From: Torreya grandis
Lineage: Eukaryota; Streptophyta; Pinopsida; Cupressales; Taxaceae
DNA: 64,000 nt
Direction: 5' to 3'
Assembly (NCBI GenBank): GCA_037957365.1
Contig: JARHVA010004229.1
Coordinates: 137,501 to 201,500 of the forward strand
Below, one piece after another: positions 37,581 through 50,345 of this stretch. The notes beneath the pieces were generated by a model that saw only the letters and a list, made by a program, of their open reading frames with translations, was not told the origin of the DNA and did not search any database. The first letter of the stretch is position 1; every line of letters starts with the position of its first letter. The translations under genes were made by a program, and so were the position numbers.

Positions 37581-40500
37581 TGTATTACACCTCATGAGAA
37601 AACAAGTTACTCTGATTGTTAATGTACATATGATTTCTAGATAATACTAATACCTTTACCAATGGGATGACAATGAGCTCACCTATGGATACATGATTTA
37701 TACAAGATCATTAAAACTCTTATTTAACTTTGGATTATAATTTTATTCATGTCCAATTGGGACATGCTTCAGGTATGGATAATATTACCATGTTAAACTA
37801 ATTATTATACTCCCTTGGTTACAAATAAAGAAAGATTATGCACATGGTAAGGTTGGTTTAGCAATTTTTTAATTATTGCCTTAGACTATAACTAAAATTA
37901 TACATATACTAGGTGTTATATTGACCTTCACATCATGACATCTTTAATTAAATAGTAAGATGGTTACATTGGTTTAAATAAGAGTGGTTAGTCAACCTAA
38001 GGAAATAAACATTTATGGTTAGTGGTTACATTGGTTTATATACCATCTACCCTTATGAACTGAAACAAACATTTGTTATGTAGTCATAGATTGTAAATAA
38101 GAGTGGTTAGTCAACCTAAGGAAATAATGAAACTTTTCATGATCTACTTGGGATTTGAGAAGGAGAGAACACCTGTTTGAGGAAGGTGAATCTCTAAGAA
38201 AAGGGTTTTAGACTTTAGAGACTTTTGGACCATCCTAGTAATGAAAGAGGAAGATAAGGGAAATAATAAAAGAGATTAGAGAGTGATATTCTTGGTTGGT
38301 TGAAAGATTGAGAAAATATCCAACAGCCTAGGCCATTTGGTAGGTTTCCTATTGCCTTTATTGTTATATTATTTATCCAAATCAATTTTATGTGATTCTT
38401 AATTATTTAATATGTTTGATATGATTAAGGCCACCTATATTACTTCTTATCTTTTCTTATTTTCCTATATTTTTGCTTGGGTCACCCCATAATCTTTATT
38501 ACCCTTATGTGGGAGTTTGGAGTTGAGACATTATTCCATGGTAGTTTTAGCTAACTAAACTTCTACTTACTTGGATAGTAATGTTGTCATGGAAACCTAA
38601 TGATGACTTGAAATTTTACACTATTAATGATGGAATAAAGGGTAGATATATCATGTGGGACATGATGGTAGGTTACCTATTCCCTCTATTACCATATATT
38701 ATAACCTTATGGTTGAATGATTGATTTATTTAGTCCTTGTGTCTTCTCTTTTATTTTTATATGATTTTTGGAAATAGATTCAAGGTTGGTAGCCACTTTG
38801 ACTATGAAATGTTTGGATTGTCACCTTGTGAGTATCCATATCCTTGGTCCCAAGACATACTAACTACCTTATATCTATATTTACCTTGCACCATAACCTA
38901 AACATGCTTGGAGTTAGGAGTCATACTTAGGGGTGCATATAGTAATCACTTGATGATGTAAAAATGTTGAATGGTGATCCCACCTTATGTTGCCCAAAGT
39001 TTCACTTAGAGTTAAGAGGAGATCTACTTAAACTATTTACTATTTTGTTGGTTTTTTTATAACTAACTATAAGCCAAAGATTATTTATTATCATCTAAAC
39101 CGATTATATTTTTATGTTATTGACTTATTTTGAGCTAATATATGAGTTTTAAAACCTACATATTTTACTAGTTGGATGTGTTAGTTCTTATTGCAAGGAA
39201 CTACTCTATATTATAATTATTTATACCTAATTATATATCTAATATTAATAGGATCATCATTGATAAGTGAGGCCTAATTGATGTTTGTATATTTCTTACT
39301 AAGCTTGGCCAAGTCACTATCCTTAATATATAGATATATTGAATTGTATATCTTATGACTACTTACTGCATTGTATCTTGTGCTACTTATAATATATCTA
39401 TTACTAGATGATTCAAATGTGAAATAAACATCTAAGTAAGAAGTAAAGTAAGTTAGAATACCTTTTACATTAATAATAAGGATAATTTAGTATTATTCTA
39501 ACATGAATATAGCTATGACAAATCCTTTTATGATATGGATTTATACTTAGTTTGGATTTTTCTTGTCGATTAACCTTACTGGTGATAAGATATAATCTAA
39601 TAAAAACTAAATATTAAAAAATTATTTGATTTAATGTTATTAAAGATAATAATATGTGTGAGTGTGAATATTTCAATAAGGAATCTATCAATTGAGGAAT
39701 TCCTCTTAGGTCTATATGGCTCTTTTAATAAAAGTGATAATTATGCATGGCTTAGATTTAACCTCATGTTGATAAACCTTATTGTATATAAAATGAGATC
39801 CTCTCCTTATAATATTGTATGTCTATCTTTATTATTTAATCCTATCCACATGTGGAAGAATCTTATTTAAATCGTAAAGTCAAGGTTATTTGGAATAAAA
39901 ATATAGTGGATTGTAAATATAAATATGGGCGATCTTATGGAAAATAAATGCCATGTGGAAGATTTCATAATTAAATAAATGAGTAAGATTTATTCCTTAA
40001 AATTTTCCTATAACAAGTCTAACTTATATAAAAAAGAAAAAATTATAACATAGATGAGATCTTTTGTTAAGAAAATAATAATGCAAGGAATCTAGTTTGG
40101 TTTAGCTATATATCCTTACAAGAGTTTAATTAATGATGGAAAATGAGATTCCAAAACATGAATATGTATCCCTATAATTAATAAAATTTGTTATCAAAAC
40201 TTTTATATTTTATTTGATAGACATGGTCTCTATGTACATGTGTTAATGGTTTACTTAGGCTAAAGGATTAATTGACCTTTATTTGCCTTATTCACCTTTT
40301 GAATGTTTTGCAAATTTTAATCCATCAAATTTTTCTTTTTGACTTTGTAATTTTTTGGGATTTTTGAAAGTTGGCCAAATGGTGTGACACATGTCATCAA
40401 TTAGTTATCTCAGATCATTTGTTTGATAGAATAATCTCATATATCTTTGATGTTTTTAAGGGCCAATAAAATACCACATGTTAGTGATATAGATATCATA

Positions 40501-41239
40501 ACATCAAGAGTATTAAGCCATTAGGTTATAATCCCCTAATGTCTGATGTTTTATGGGCCCGAGATGGTTCCTAGTGAAACTTTTATATATTTTGGATCCC
40601 TATAAGTATTATTCCATTTTGATATCCTCATGTGTCTATGAGGTTCTAAGGGCCCAAGGAGATACCAAGTGATACTTTTAAAAACTTAGAACCCTGGGAA
40701 GTTTGAACATTTAGACTTATCTCTATTTAATGAAAACACACTTTGCATTAAAAATAAATACACCTAAATCAAAAGAAATATACTTTTAAATTATAAACTA
40801 AAAATACCAATTGTCTTGATATTCAAAGAGAAGTGGGCCCTTGCTCCTTTCTCAAAATTGGTTTTAGGGCCCATAGATGTGATAAGTAGAACATCCTTAA
40901 TGTTGGAAGGAATAGTATAATTAGACCCAAATAATACACATGGTTCATTATTGTGTCAATAATGGTGATGACTAAACTTGATGACCATGTAAATGTAGTT
41001 TCATGATAACGTTTGGATTGTGCTTATGAAATACGGTTTGAATGCCATGTTAAAAATTTGGGTTTTATAACCTCAAGACCTATGTCATGTGATTGGTAAA
41101 TTTAAATTGGCATTTGGCTATATTGGTTTTTATATTAATATATCAATGTATGTTGGTACATCTCCCCATGTTTATGGTTTGATGGTATGTTATTTAGTTG
41201 TAGTTGTGATGATTTTTAGGAAAAATAATTGGGCATGAT
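37581..41239 (+). repeat. LARD-like LTR A
   Basis: About 3.66 kb, starting TGTATTACACCTCATGAG and ending GGGCATGATT (TGACA end decayed) just before a good primer site. It contains a 33-bp direct repeat at 37,976 and 38,095, and GGGCCC-bearing subrepeats of about 100 bp at 40,440-40,720. It aligns with LTR B along its length. Confidence 0.75.
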
Positions 41240-41242
41240 TTT

Positions 41243-41256
41243 TTGGTATCAGATCT
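41243..41256 (+). other. Primer-binding site of LARD-like element, copy 1
   Basis: TTGGTATCAGATCT, four bases after LTR A, matches TTGGTATCAGAGC, the complement of initiator Met-tRNA, over 11 of the first 11-12 bases. Confidence 0.85.
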
Positions 41257-43246
41257 TAGGTTCAAATTTAGGAGTTATGAGGAATATCTTCATGAGTTTT
41301 TTAGATTAATTAATCTATTTAATCATGATATGTTGAAACAAAATGTTATGCACTATTTTCTAGATTCATTAAAATTTGAATTATGTAGAAAAGATGTCAC
41401 AAAATTAAGGCACAAAAGGCACATTAGATGGTGGTCACAAATAACCCTAAATTATATAGCTAATTGAAATCCATGATCAAATCCTCGAGATCCTATAGTG
41501 TGTGATGTCTATGTTAGAGGAAATGGTTCATAAAGTTTTTATGTTATAAAAATGAGTCTTTTCACCCTCACAAAAACATGATATGATTTAACAGCTCTCA
41601 AAGTCTCACAATCAAATAAGGAATAGGATCCACCTTCATTAGTTTCATAAAAATAAACATAGACAAACATAAGATAAACCTATGAAATCTTTAAATGTAA
41701 GATCAAGGTAGGCCTTGAGAGAATAGGATAGAAATAGGCATTCTCAGTGTACATGTTTTAGTTATAGATCTATTGACTATTATGCAAAAAAATTACCTAA
41801 GGACACATGATCAGGGGAACTGAAGTCCTGATATGGGCTAATTACAAGTACCATTTTCTTTTATAACCCCTATTATACTTATATTTAATATTATATTCTG
41901 ATAAAGCATGAAATCATTATGACGCATTTTTATGTTTAAAAGGATAATGGGTCTTCTTATTGAGAAACACCTACTGTTAGATGTATACCCATGTAGGTGT
42001 ATGCATATGTTGCTTGCCTATTATAGTGTCTATCTAGATAGATGTATTTCTATTATGATGCTAACATGCTAATGAAGGAATATAAAATATGAAGGAAGTT
42101 AGCTTGTAATGCTTGAAGTTTTGTTCGTATGTTGCTAATTTAACTTATCATTATGAAAATTATTTAATGACCTCTATTTAAAATTATGAATTCCCTTGAC
42201 ACATTGGATGCATATGTTTAAATTATGGGAATGTGTTAGTGAGTGCTTTCTTTCTATTTAGGACATTGAAACCATCCAAGGAACCATGATATGGTAAAAC
42301 TTTGATATTAAGGTTATGGATTTCTCTATAAATGAAATTGATATTGTGTTATGTTAAATAATATAATGGTAATCTTGCATTTTTATTTTTAAGTAATATT
42401 AATCTTTCTAAAACTAATTATAGCAGGTATGTCTATACATAATTATTCCATCATTAAAAGAGAGCATGTTTTAGTTGGATAGTTTTGGGTTTATTATTGC
42501 ATTATTATGTATATGTAAGTATAACTTTACTAATAATGTTATTTATGGGTCCATGTCATATGGATAAAAGTGTATCTTCCTGGTTGTGAATAACTTGGAA
42601 TGGATTGAGGTAACCTTGAACATTATTGATATTATTATTATAAATCAATCAATATATAAAAAACATTTATAATAACGTTGATTGGTTGAATAAAAGCCTA
42701 TAAGAGTTGATAATCATTTGTAGCTACTATGAAGCTATGTAGTAGTAACATTTAATGAATAAATTTGGTATTACTATTTTCTCTAATTATAAGGACTTTT
42801 TTTAATAATGATATATATAATTTATAACTAACTTGGGCACTTTTATAGCATTGTGTTTTAGCAGGGACTAGAAAGTAGTGACTACAAAGGCACCCTTCTC
42901 TTCAAATAATAGCCCTATATTTTTATTACCATGAATATTATGTTTACACATATATGTGGGACCTATTTGTAGGTGATATTATATCTAAATTATCATGATA
43001 AGGTTAATAAGGCCTAATTTCAATGACATATCACACCTTAGTGTGTCATGAATATAGATTATCAAAGAACTACCTGGGTTAAGGCATTGAATATTATGTA
43101 GGGTACTAGCTACTCTATTAAGCATAATGGAAATGTTTGAAGGACCCATATTTCATAGTAGTATGGTTAATGAAAAATAGATATCTGAGCCAATATGAAT
43201 ACATCTTATTTCTCTTACCTCTTAGAGGTGATGGATTATATTATTT

Positions 43247-43530
43247 TGGTGTAGTGGTAGTGGCATGGTGCCCTCCTACATAATAGTTAATTAACTATAG
43301 GGTTTAATCCACTAAGACCTACACAATCAATGTAGTATAGGTGTAAGAGAAATTATAGGATCCATTTCCATTTTAGACCATCCCATAGGTATTAGAGGTG
43401 TGAGAGGAATTTGGAGATCCATATCCATTCCTAATCCCTCTTAAGTGAAAGGATATGGAGAAGGAATTGAGTTTATGATTCCCAATTCCCAAACCTATTG
43501 TGTAAATGAGATGGTGCTAAAATAGGGTTT
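43247..43530 (+). mobile_element. Possible tRNA-derived SINE
   Basis: TGGTGTAGTGGTAGTGGCA at 43,247-43,265 resembles an RNA polymerase III A box, and GGGTTTAATCC at 43,300-43,310 resembles a B box (GGTTCGANTCC), at a spacing normal for tRNA-like promoters. The text between (TGCCCTCCTACAT) has an anticodon-loop-like look. About 200 bp of non-tRNA body follows. The 3' end and any tail are unclear, and no target duplication was found. It could be chance. Confidence 0.35.
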
Positions 43531-44293
43531 TGACTCAAATTCTCATGGCCTCTCTTATCTAGTAATGGGGTACACAACAATGAATTTAACATGATGGTGG
43601 GTGTTAGTTATGCTTATTGAATGATATTGTGACAAGTAAAACTAATCAGAATGGGTAATATTTATGTTACTCAAAGCAAAAAAATTTGGTTTGAATGTAT
43701 TGGGATAGATGTGGTTGTATTATGATTCACATAAAAGTGAATTCTTCTCTTTTATAGGTTGATTTTAATTCATCCAACATATTGATTATTTATTGGGCTT
43801 GGAGTAGTCAGTTTACATCTACAATTATTCACCATCATAGAATGAAACTAGTAAAGTATAAGTGTTTTAGTATATACTTAAATGAAACAAGGCTTGGGTA
43901 TTAAATTGGACCACTTTCATTTCTAGTTTAAAGAGATTTTTTCTAAAAATAAGATCAAATTGTTTCATTCAATAATTTAATAATCCTTATGATTTTGTCA
44001 CAAGGATTCTCATTATTATGGAATGTTAGTAACAATATTTCAAGGATAATTGTGTGAAGTGTAAATCTTGAGCAAGTAAAACAATTACTTACATCCTAAA
44101 AATGGAATTCAAAATTATGCTGAGTATGGAATGATTATACCACACCTATTCTAAATATAATAATTTCAAGATGGAATTATTAATATTTAGTTATAGAAAA
44201 ATATAAATAATATCAAAATATTAATCATCCATGGTTGTTAAAAGCCTTTATGGGTAGATAATAACAGTCCTACATAGAGAATGATGCCCCTTT

Positions 44294-44306
44294 AAAGAGG
44301 GGAAAA
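44294..44306 (+). other. Polypurine tract of LARD-like element
   Basis: AAAGAGGGGAAAA lies directly before TGTAATTCACCTCATGAG, the start of LTR B. Confidence 0.8.
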
Positions 44307-47300
44307 TGTAATTCACCTCATGAGACAAAAAGTAACTCTAATTGATATTGGCCATATGATTTATAGATAATATTAAGACACATAATAGTGGCATGATAGG
44401 GATATCATTTATGGATACATAATGCATATAAGATCATTAATACTCTTATTTTAATCTAGACTATAATGTTGTTCATGGACTTTTGATACATGCTTCAGGT
44501 ATAGACAATGTCACCATGATAAAGCAATGGTTATAATCACTTGGTGAGGTTTTATTAAAAAGGAAATATGATTATTCACATGGTAAGTGTTGGTTTGATA
44601 GTGCTTGAATTATCGTCTTAGGCTATAAATTAAATTATACATGTACTAGGTGTTATATTGACCTCACTTTATGACCTTGATAATTTCTTAGTAATTTAGT
44701 TACATTGGTTTTAATTAAATTATCTATCACGTTTATAATTTATATATTCAATTATTAGAATAAGAGGATTTCATGGGTGTGAACAAATGGAAAAGGACTA
44801 CACCAAGCATCATCACATCATGTTTTATCATATCATTGACACATATCTTGTCTTAACCTTGCTTGGTCAAATTTGGATGCCTTATACACCCATTCAACCC
44901 CTTAATTTAAATATGGAATACATTATTCATTAAAATCAACCCATTAATTTAAATATGGAATTTAATATTCATTTTAATCACTATTTATTTAGTCAAACCA
45001 CCTTTGGCTAGTTGTATTTGATACATAAGATGAAGTGGTCCAATGCCAAAAATGTTTAGTGGTTGATTTATAGGCTTATTTTATTAATTGGATGCTACCT
45101 TAAACCAATGGAAATCATTAGGTTGATATTATAATTAATCATAGGAATCTAAAAGATATAACATGTGACTTTATGAACTAAAAATTATGTTTGATATTTA
45201 GGCATGGACTGGCAATAAGAGTGGTTACTTGACCCATGGAAAGTTTAAGGCCCATATTTTGCATTGTGTTTATCTTTAGATACATGATGCCTATATAACT
45301 ATTGACACTATGATCTTGATTTAAAGATATGATACTTATTCAATTCTAAATTTTTGCATGAATAATTTACTAAAATCTATCATGATATGAAGTCATTATA
45401 GACCATGTTAGGACCTATTTTAACATTCGCTATATTTTCTCACTAGAAAATGTTATTATTTTTAGTCTAATAGTTTTGTTTAGAAAGTGGTGTTGATATA
45501 AGCATAAGTGGATTATTCAAATGTTATGTTTTGGTTTAGAAATAATTGAATTATAACTTTAGGTTAAAATTGAAATTCTACATGTACAAGGTGTTATATT
45601 GATCTCAGTCATGACCTTGTGAACTATTTAGTAAGTTGGTTAGATTGGTTTAGTTAAATGATATAGCATTTTTAAGGTTGCAATATTTAGATATTAGAAT
45701 AAGAGGATTTCATGATTGAAATAAGTGTGTAGGAATAGGTCATTTCCAATGAAGGAACAAGGACTATGCTAGGTATGTAATATCATGTGTGATTCTATTT
45801 TTAACCCACATATGGTCTTAAACCATATTGAATCTAAGTTGGATGCCTTGTATGCCATTTAACCCTCTTATTTTGTCTTGGTGTGTTTTAGTGAATTTTA
45901 ATAATTTTTAGTTTGGTATTACCACCATTGTTTGGTCTTATTTAATGTATATGGATGAATTAGACAAACATATATAATATCTAGTGTCAAAGTTGTAGAC
46001 TTATCCATTAAATACCCTTACCTTGAGCTAAGTGTTTAGAGGTAGGTGTCTTAGAAGGAACCATAGGATTATAATAAGAGATTACATGTGACGTTATGAA
46101 ATGAAAAGGACATCTATGATTAAGGCATGGGATAGAAAGAAGAGTGGTTGGTCAATCCAAGGAATGAATGGGTACTTATCATTTTTTATTAGTTTGTGAG
46201 ATGGAGAGAATGCCTATTTGAAGAAGTTGTACCTCTTAGAAATTAACTTTCATGATTTTCATATGAGAAACAAGGAATATAGGATCATATATAAGGAAAG
46301 CCTTGACTATAAAAAATCTTCCAAAAATATCCTAGGGATGACCTAGATTAGTTGGGTAGGTTTTCCATATTAACTTGACTAATCTATTGTTCTAATGCAT
46401 GCAGTGTGAGTGATTGTTGATAAAACTATTATGTTAAAGGGAATTAGGGCCACTTGGATTAATACTTATCTTTTATTATTTTCTATGGTTTTTATTTCAT
46501 CACATTATTAGTCTTCATTCCATTATATGGGAGTTCAAGTTGAGACATTCTTCCATGATAGATGGTTTTATTGGAAACTTTGCTTATCTTGGAATGCGAT
46601 GGTTCCTAGTAGTATGATATGGTATGTTTCCTAGAAGTGTTACATTATTCATTATGGAATAAGAGTTATGCATTTTATGTGGCACATAATGATATGTTGA
46701 CTAATCCTTCTCATGATAGCATCATGAAACATAAATTATAGGGTAATTTCCCAATTACTTTCATCTTTTGTACTTCTCTTTTTATTTTTATGTGATTATT
46801 GGAAGTAGATTCAAGGTTGGTATCATATTCACTATGATATGTTTGGGTTGTTATCTTTTGAGTAGGCATATTCTTGATCCTTGATATCTAAACTTCTATG
46901 TAACATTAATTTACTTGCACCATAATATGAACATTCCAAAATGTGGAAGTCTTGATCTTAGGGGTGCCTAGAGTGATCATGGAAAAATGTTTGGGAAGTG
47001 ATCCCCCCTATTGGCAAAAGTTTCAATTAGAGAAAAGAGGACCCCTCCTTCAAATGTTGATTATTTTATTATGCTATTATAATGGATAGTTTTGATCCAA
47101 TGAGTCAGTGATCTTAGTAGAACTTATGTATATATATGCTATATATATATTATTGGCAAAGATGTTAGTCATTACTATTATATATTACCTAAGTTTTTTT
47201 TTCTAGTGTTCCTGAGATTATAGTTAGATTGTTTAATTATATCTAATTTATTGATATTATTGTGATAAAGTCATCATTTATAATGGAATCCTAGTGGATG

Positions 47301-49289
47301 CTTATGTATTCATGTCTAAACCTAGACATGTTCTGCTCCTTAACAAATATATTTACATTTAGTTGAATATCATATGATATGTTTGTACATTGTCTCTTGA
47401 GTTGCTTGAATATATCTTTTTTTAGATGATATGAATATCAAGAACACATATAATTAAGAATCTAAGTGCAATAGACTGCCTATGCCTTTGATAATAAGGA
47501 TAATATGGTGTTCTAATTGATGAATCTAATTTTGATAAAACCCTTTTTGATATGTCTTTATGTTTAACTAGTATGAACCTTATTGCTTAACCTTTTCGGT
47601 GATAAGACATAATCTAATCAAGATAAAATCTTAAAAAACTCTGTGAGATGATGATATTTAAGGTAATATTAGATTTGACTATGAATCTACTTGGAAGGAA
47701 TTTGTCATTTAAGGAACAACTCTGAGGCCTTTATGGATCTTTTAATAAATTGATAAGTATGCTTTACTTGGCCTAAACATTGTGATAATTGACCTATTGA
47801 GCATGTTGTGTGCCTCTTCATGTAATATGTTGTGATTTAACTTGGTGGATTAAGCCTATAACAAGGACAAATTATATAAAAAGGAAAATTATAATAGGGT
47901 TCACCCCATTCACTAGGAAAATAACAATGCAAATAAACTACATTGGTTTAACTGAAGAAACACTTGTAAGAATTAATTAATTATTGAAAATATGATGAAT
48001 ACCAATCCTTGACTCTATGTCATTATATATTATAAAATCCTTTGTCGAACCTTATGTCATTTTCTTAATGAACATGGTCTATGTGTTAATCCTAGAAGAT
48101 TTCAATTATAATCAATAGAGTAATTAACTTTTAAATTGATCTTGCCTTGTGTTTGTCATATAGTCAAATAAATGAATAGTATTATTATTTTAGTGTCAAA
48201 AGATTATTCTATCCTCAATGCCTTTTGTTTTATTGATTTTAAATATAGTATTGCTTTCTTAGTTGGTTTAATTCATAATTTTTTCATAGATGTTTTTGTC
48301 ACTTCACTTAATCATTTTAATTTTGACATTACCTAATTTTTATATGTATACTAATGGAATAAAAACTCTCTATTTGAATTAGTCACTCTTTGAATTGTTG
48401 ACAAACTTTAGCTAAGTCAAATTTTGCATTTTTTCATAGTCATTTTTATTTGATATTTTAAAGTTCACCAAATGATGCCATGTGGCATTATTTTGGTGAT
48501 TAAGAACATTAGTAGGATAGTATAATAACTTAATGTTTCTAAAATATACTAGTAATGATAAGATACCAAGTGGAATAATTATTAATCTTAGATCCCTAGA
48601 ATGATTAACACATTGGGTTAATCCTCTTATACCTTTAACGTTATGTGGGCCTAAGAAAAACATAGTGTTAGTGTTATTGCTCTTGAAACCTTGAGAGATT
48701 TAAACCTTTAATATTATCATCTAATGCCTCTAAGGTATTAATGGCCCAAAAGGATATAAAGTGGAAAATTATCATATCTCAAAACCTTAGAAGGGTCAAT
48801 CAATTAGGGGATAATTCCCTAATGCTTCTTTGTCCTAAGAGCCTAAGGAGTTGACAAGTGGTAGTGTCCCATAACTTGAAAGTGAAGTGTATTTTAAATT
48901 TTAGTTGGGCTTGGGCCCCCATAGATGTGATAAATTACACATCCTTATTATCTAGAGAGAATATTAGAAGTGAACCTAAAGTAGACATGTGGTGCTTAAT
49001 TACATCAGCAATGGCACTATGTAAAATTAATGGTCATCTCCATGTAGTTTTGTATAAATTTGTGCTTGTGCATGTGAAATGAGTTTTAAACACAATGGTT
49101 GAATGTTTTGGGTTTGACTTCCTCAGTTATTGTGCCATGTAATTATTAAATTTAAATTAGAAGTTCAACAGGTTAGTGTTTATATTTATCTATCAATGTA
49201 TGATTATATACCTACTCATGTTTATGGTTTTATGGTATGTGATTTATTTGCAATCATTTAAGTTTTTAATAAAAAAATTGGGCATGACA
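44307..49289 (+). repeat. LARD-like LTR B
   Basis: About 4.98 kb from TGTAATTCACC to GGGCATGACA. It is longer than LTR A mainly because of an internal direct duplication with about 940-bp offset: ACATGTACTAGGTGTTATAT at 44,639 recurs as ACATGTACAAGGTGTTATAT at 45,580, with flanking matches. The GGGCCC-type subrepeats lie at about 48,540-48,880. Confidence 0.8.
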
Positions 49290-50345
49290 TTCAGGTATTA
49301 GTTCCTATGACAAACTCTAGGATCTTTGGAGATGATCTACATGAGTTCATCAACATTCTAACTCTGGTTAATCATGAATTGTGAAAATTAAATGTTGGAC
49401 ACTTCACTTGCTAACCTTATAAAATCTTGAATTATATAAAAATGATGTCATAAAAGGAAGGCATAGTAAACCATATAGCTAGGTGTCACAAAAATACTTA
49501 TATTGATTATTTAGTTGAAATGAATGACTAAGACCCTGTAACATATGGTGACTATGTTGGAGAAAATGTTGCCTTCAACTTCTATGTTGAAAAATATATG
49601 TTTCATCACCCTAATAAGAATGGGGGTAGGTTGGGAAATCCTTAGATTCTAATCATATAAAAGGGAGTAGGAACAAACCTTTATTAGTATTACAAGAGGA
49701 AGTGTACTTAGACACAAGTATTTCTTAGTAAAACCTTAGATTTTAGACTAGGTAAAGACCGATAGGCATAAATTAGATAGGATACTACATCTTGTTCTTT
49801 CTTAAACTATAGATTTTTTTTCCATTTTACACATAATTGCCTTAAGAACACTTGATCAGTGGGTATTAAATTCTTTATATGGACTAGTTATGAGGACAAA
49901 ATTTTGATATAGCCCATATTACCTTTATTTTGCTTATTATATTATAACAAGCTGAAAATTCCTATGATGTGTTATTATGTTTAAAAGGATAGTGGGTCTT
50001 CTTGTTGAGAGGCACCATGTAGGTGTATGTTAATCTTGATTTCTTATTATAATGTTTATATTTCTATAGGAATTTATATTATGATGTTGACATGCTAATG
50101 AAGGACTATAAAATCTAAATGAAGTCTTATAATGCTCAAACAAGTGCTTAGATGTTGTTAATTAAATTTATAATAACGAATAGGCTTTATGAACTCTCAT
50201 TGAAATTGTGAATTACCTAGATATGCTAGTTTCATATGGTTGAATTGTCGGAATGTGTTAAGAGTATTATCTTTCTATTTAAGATAATGAAACTTTTTAA
50301 GAAACTATGATATGATAAAACTATGATATGGAGGTTATGGCTTGT
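49290..50345 (+). other. LARD-like internal domain, copy 2 (partial) with decayed primer site
   Basis: CAGGTATTAGTTCC at 49,292-49,305 is the decayed primer-binding site. The sequence then follows copy 1 (41,243-42,335), including the gag-like stretch (now full of stops) and the GATCAG...GTGGGTCTTCTTG block. It is interrupted by the chromovirus LTR at 50,346. Confidence 0.75.

Larger units (their letters stand above)
41240..44306 (+). other. LARD-like internal domain, copy 1
   Basis: A short gag-like frame, 41,243-41,467, has SYEEYLHEFFRLINLF and later FLDSLKFELCRKDV, resembling the Ty3 gag core (E-Y...F..L...F..GL..EL). It starts right at the primer site, so the gag N-terminus is deleted. 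The rest has no recognisable protease, RT or integrase. The stretch 41,243-42,335 is matched by 49,292-50,345 in the same order (e.g. AAAAGGATAATGGGTCTTCT and AAAAGGATAGTGGGTCTTCT). A possible SINE lies inside at about 43,247. Confidence 0.7.
37581..50345 (+). mobile_element. Tandem non-autonomous long-LTR derivative (LARD-like): LTR-internal-LTR-partial internal
   Basis: Order: LTR A (37,581-41,239), internal (41,240-44,306), LTR B (44,307-49,289), second internal copy (49,290-50,345) cut by the chromovirus 5' LTR. The internal domain is about 3.07 kb with no pol motif and only a short gag-like piece after the primer site. Large LTRs around a short, non-coding but repeated internal domain are the hallmarks of large retrotransposon derivatives. 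The LTRs align with those of the neighbouring chromovirus, its probable helper family. A tandem with three LTR/internal junctions can arise by unequal recombination between elements. Confidence 0.7.

Noticed and set aside
43247..43310. A functional tRNA gene
   Set aside because: A- and B-box-like sequences exist but no paired acceptor, D or anticodon stem can be drawn; at most a SINE head.
48412..49082. Open frames of 74-83 codons on both strands
   Set aside because: Both fall in the subrepeat part of LTR B; the matching region of LTR A is not open.
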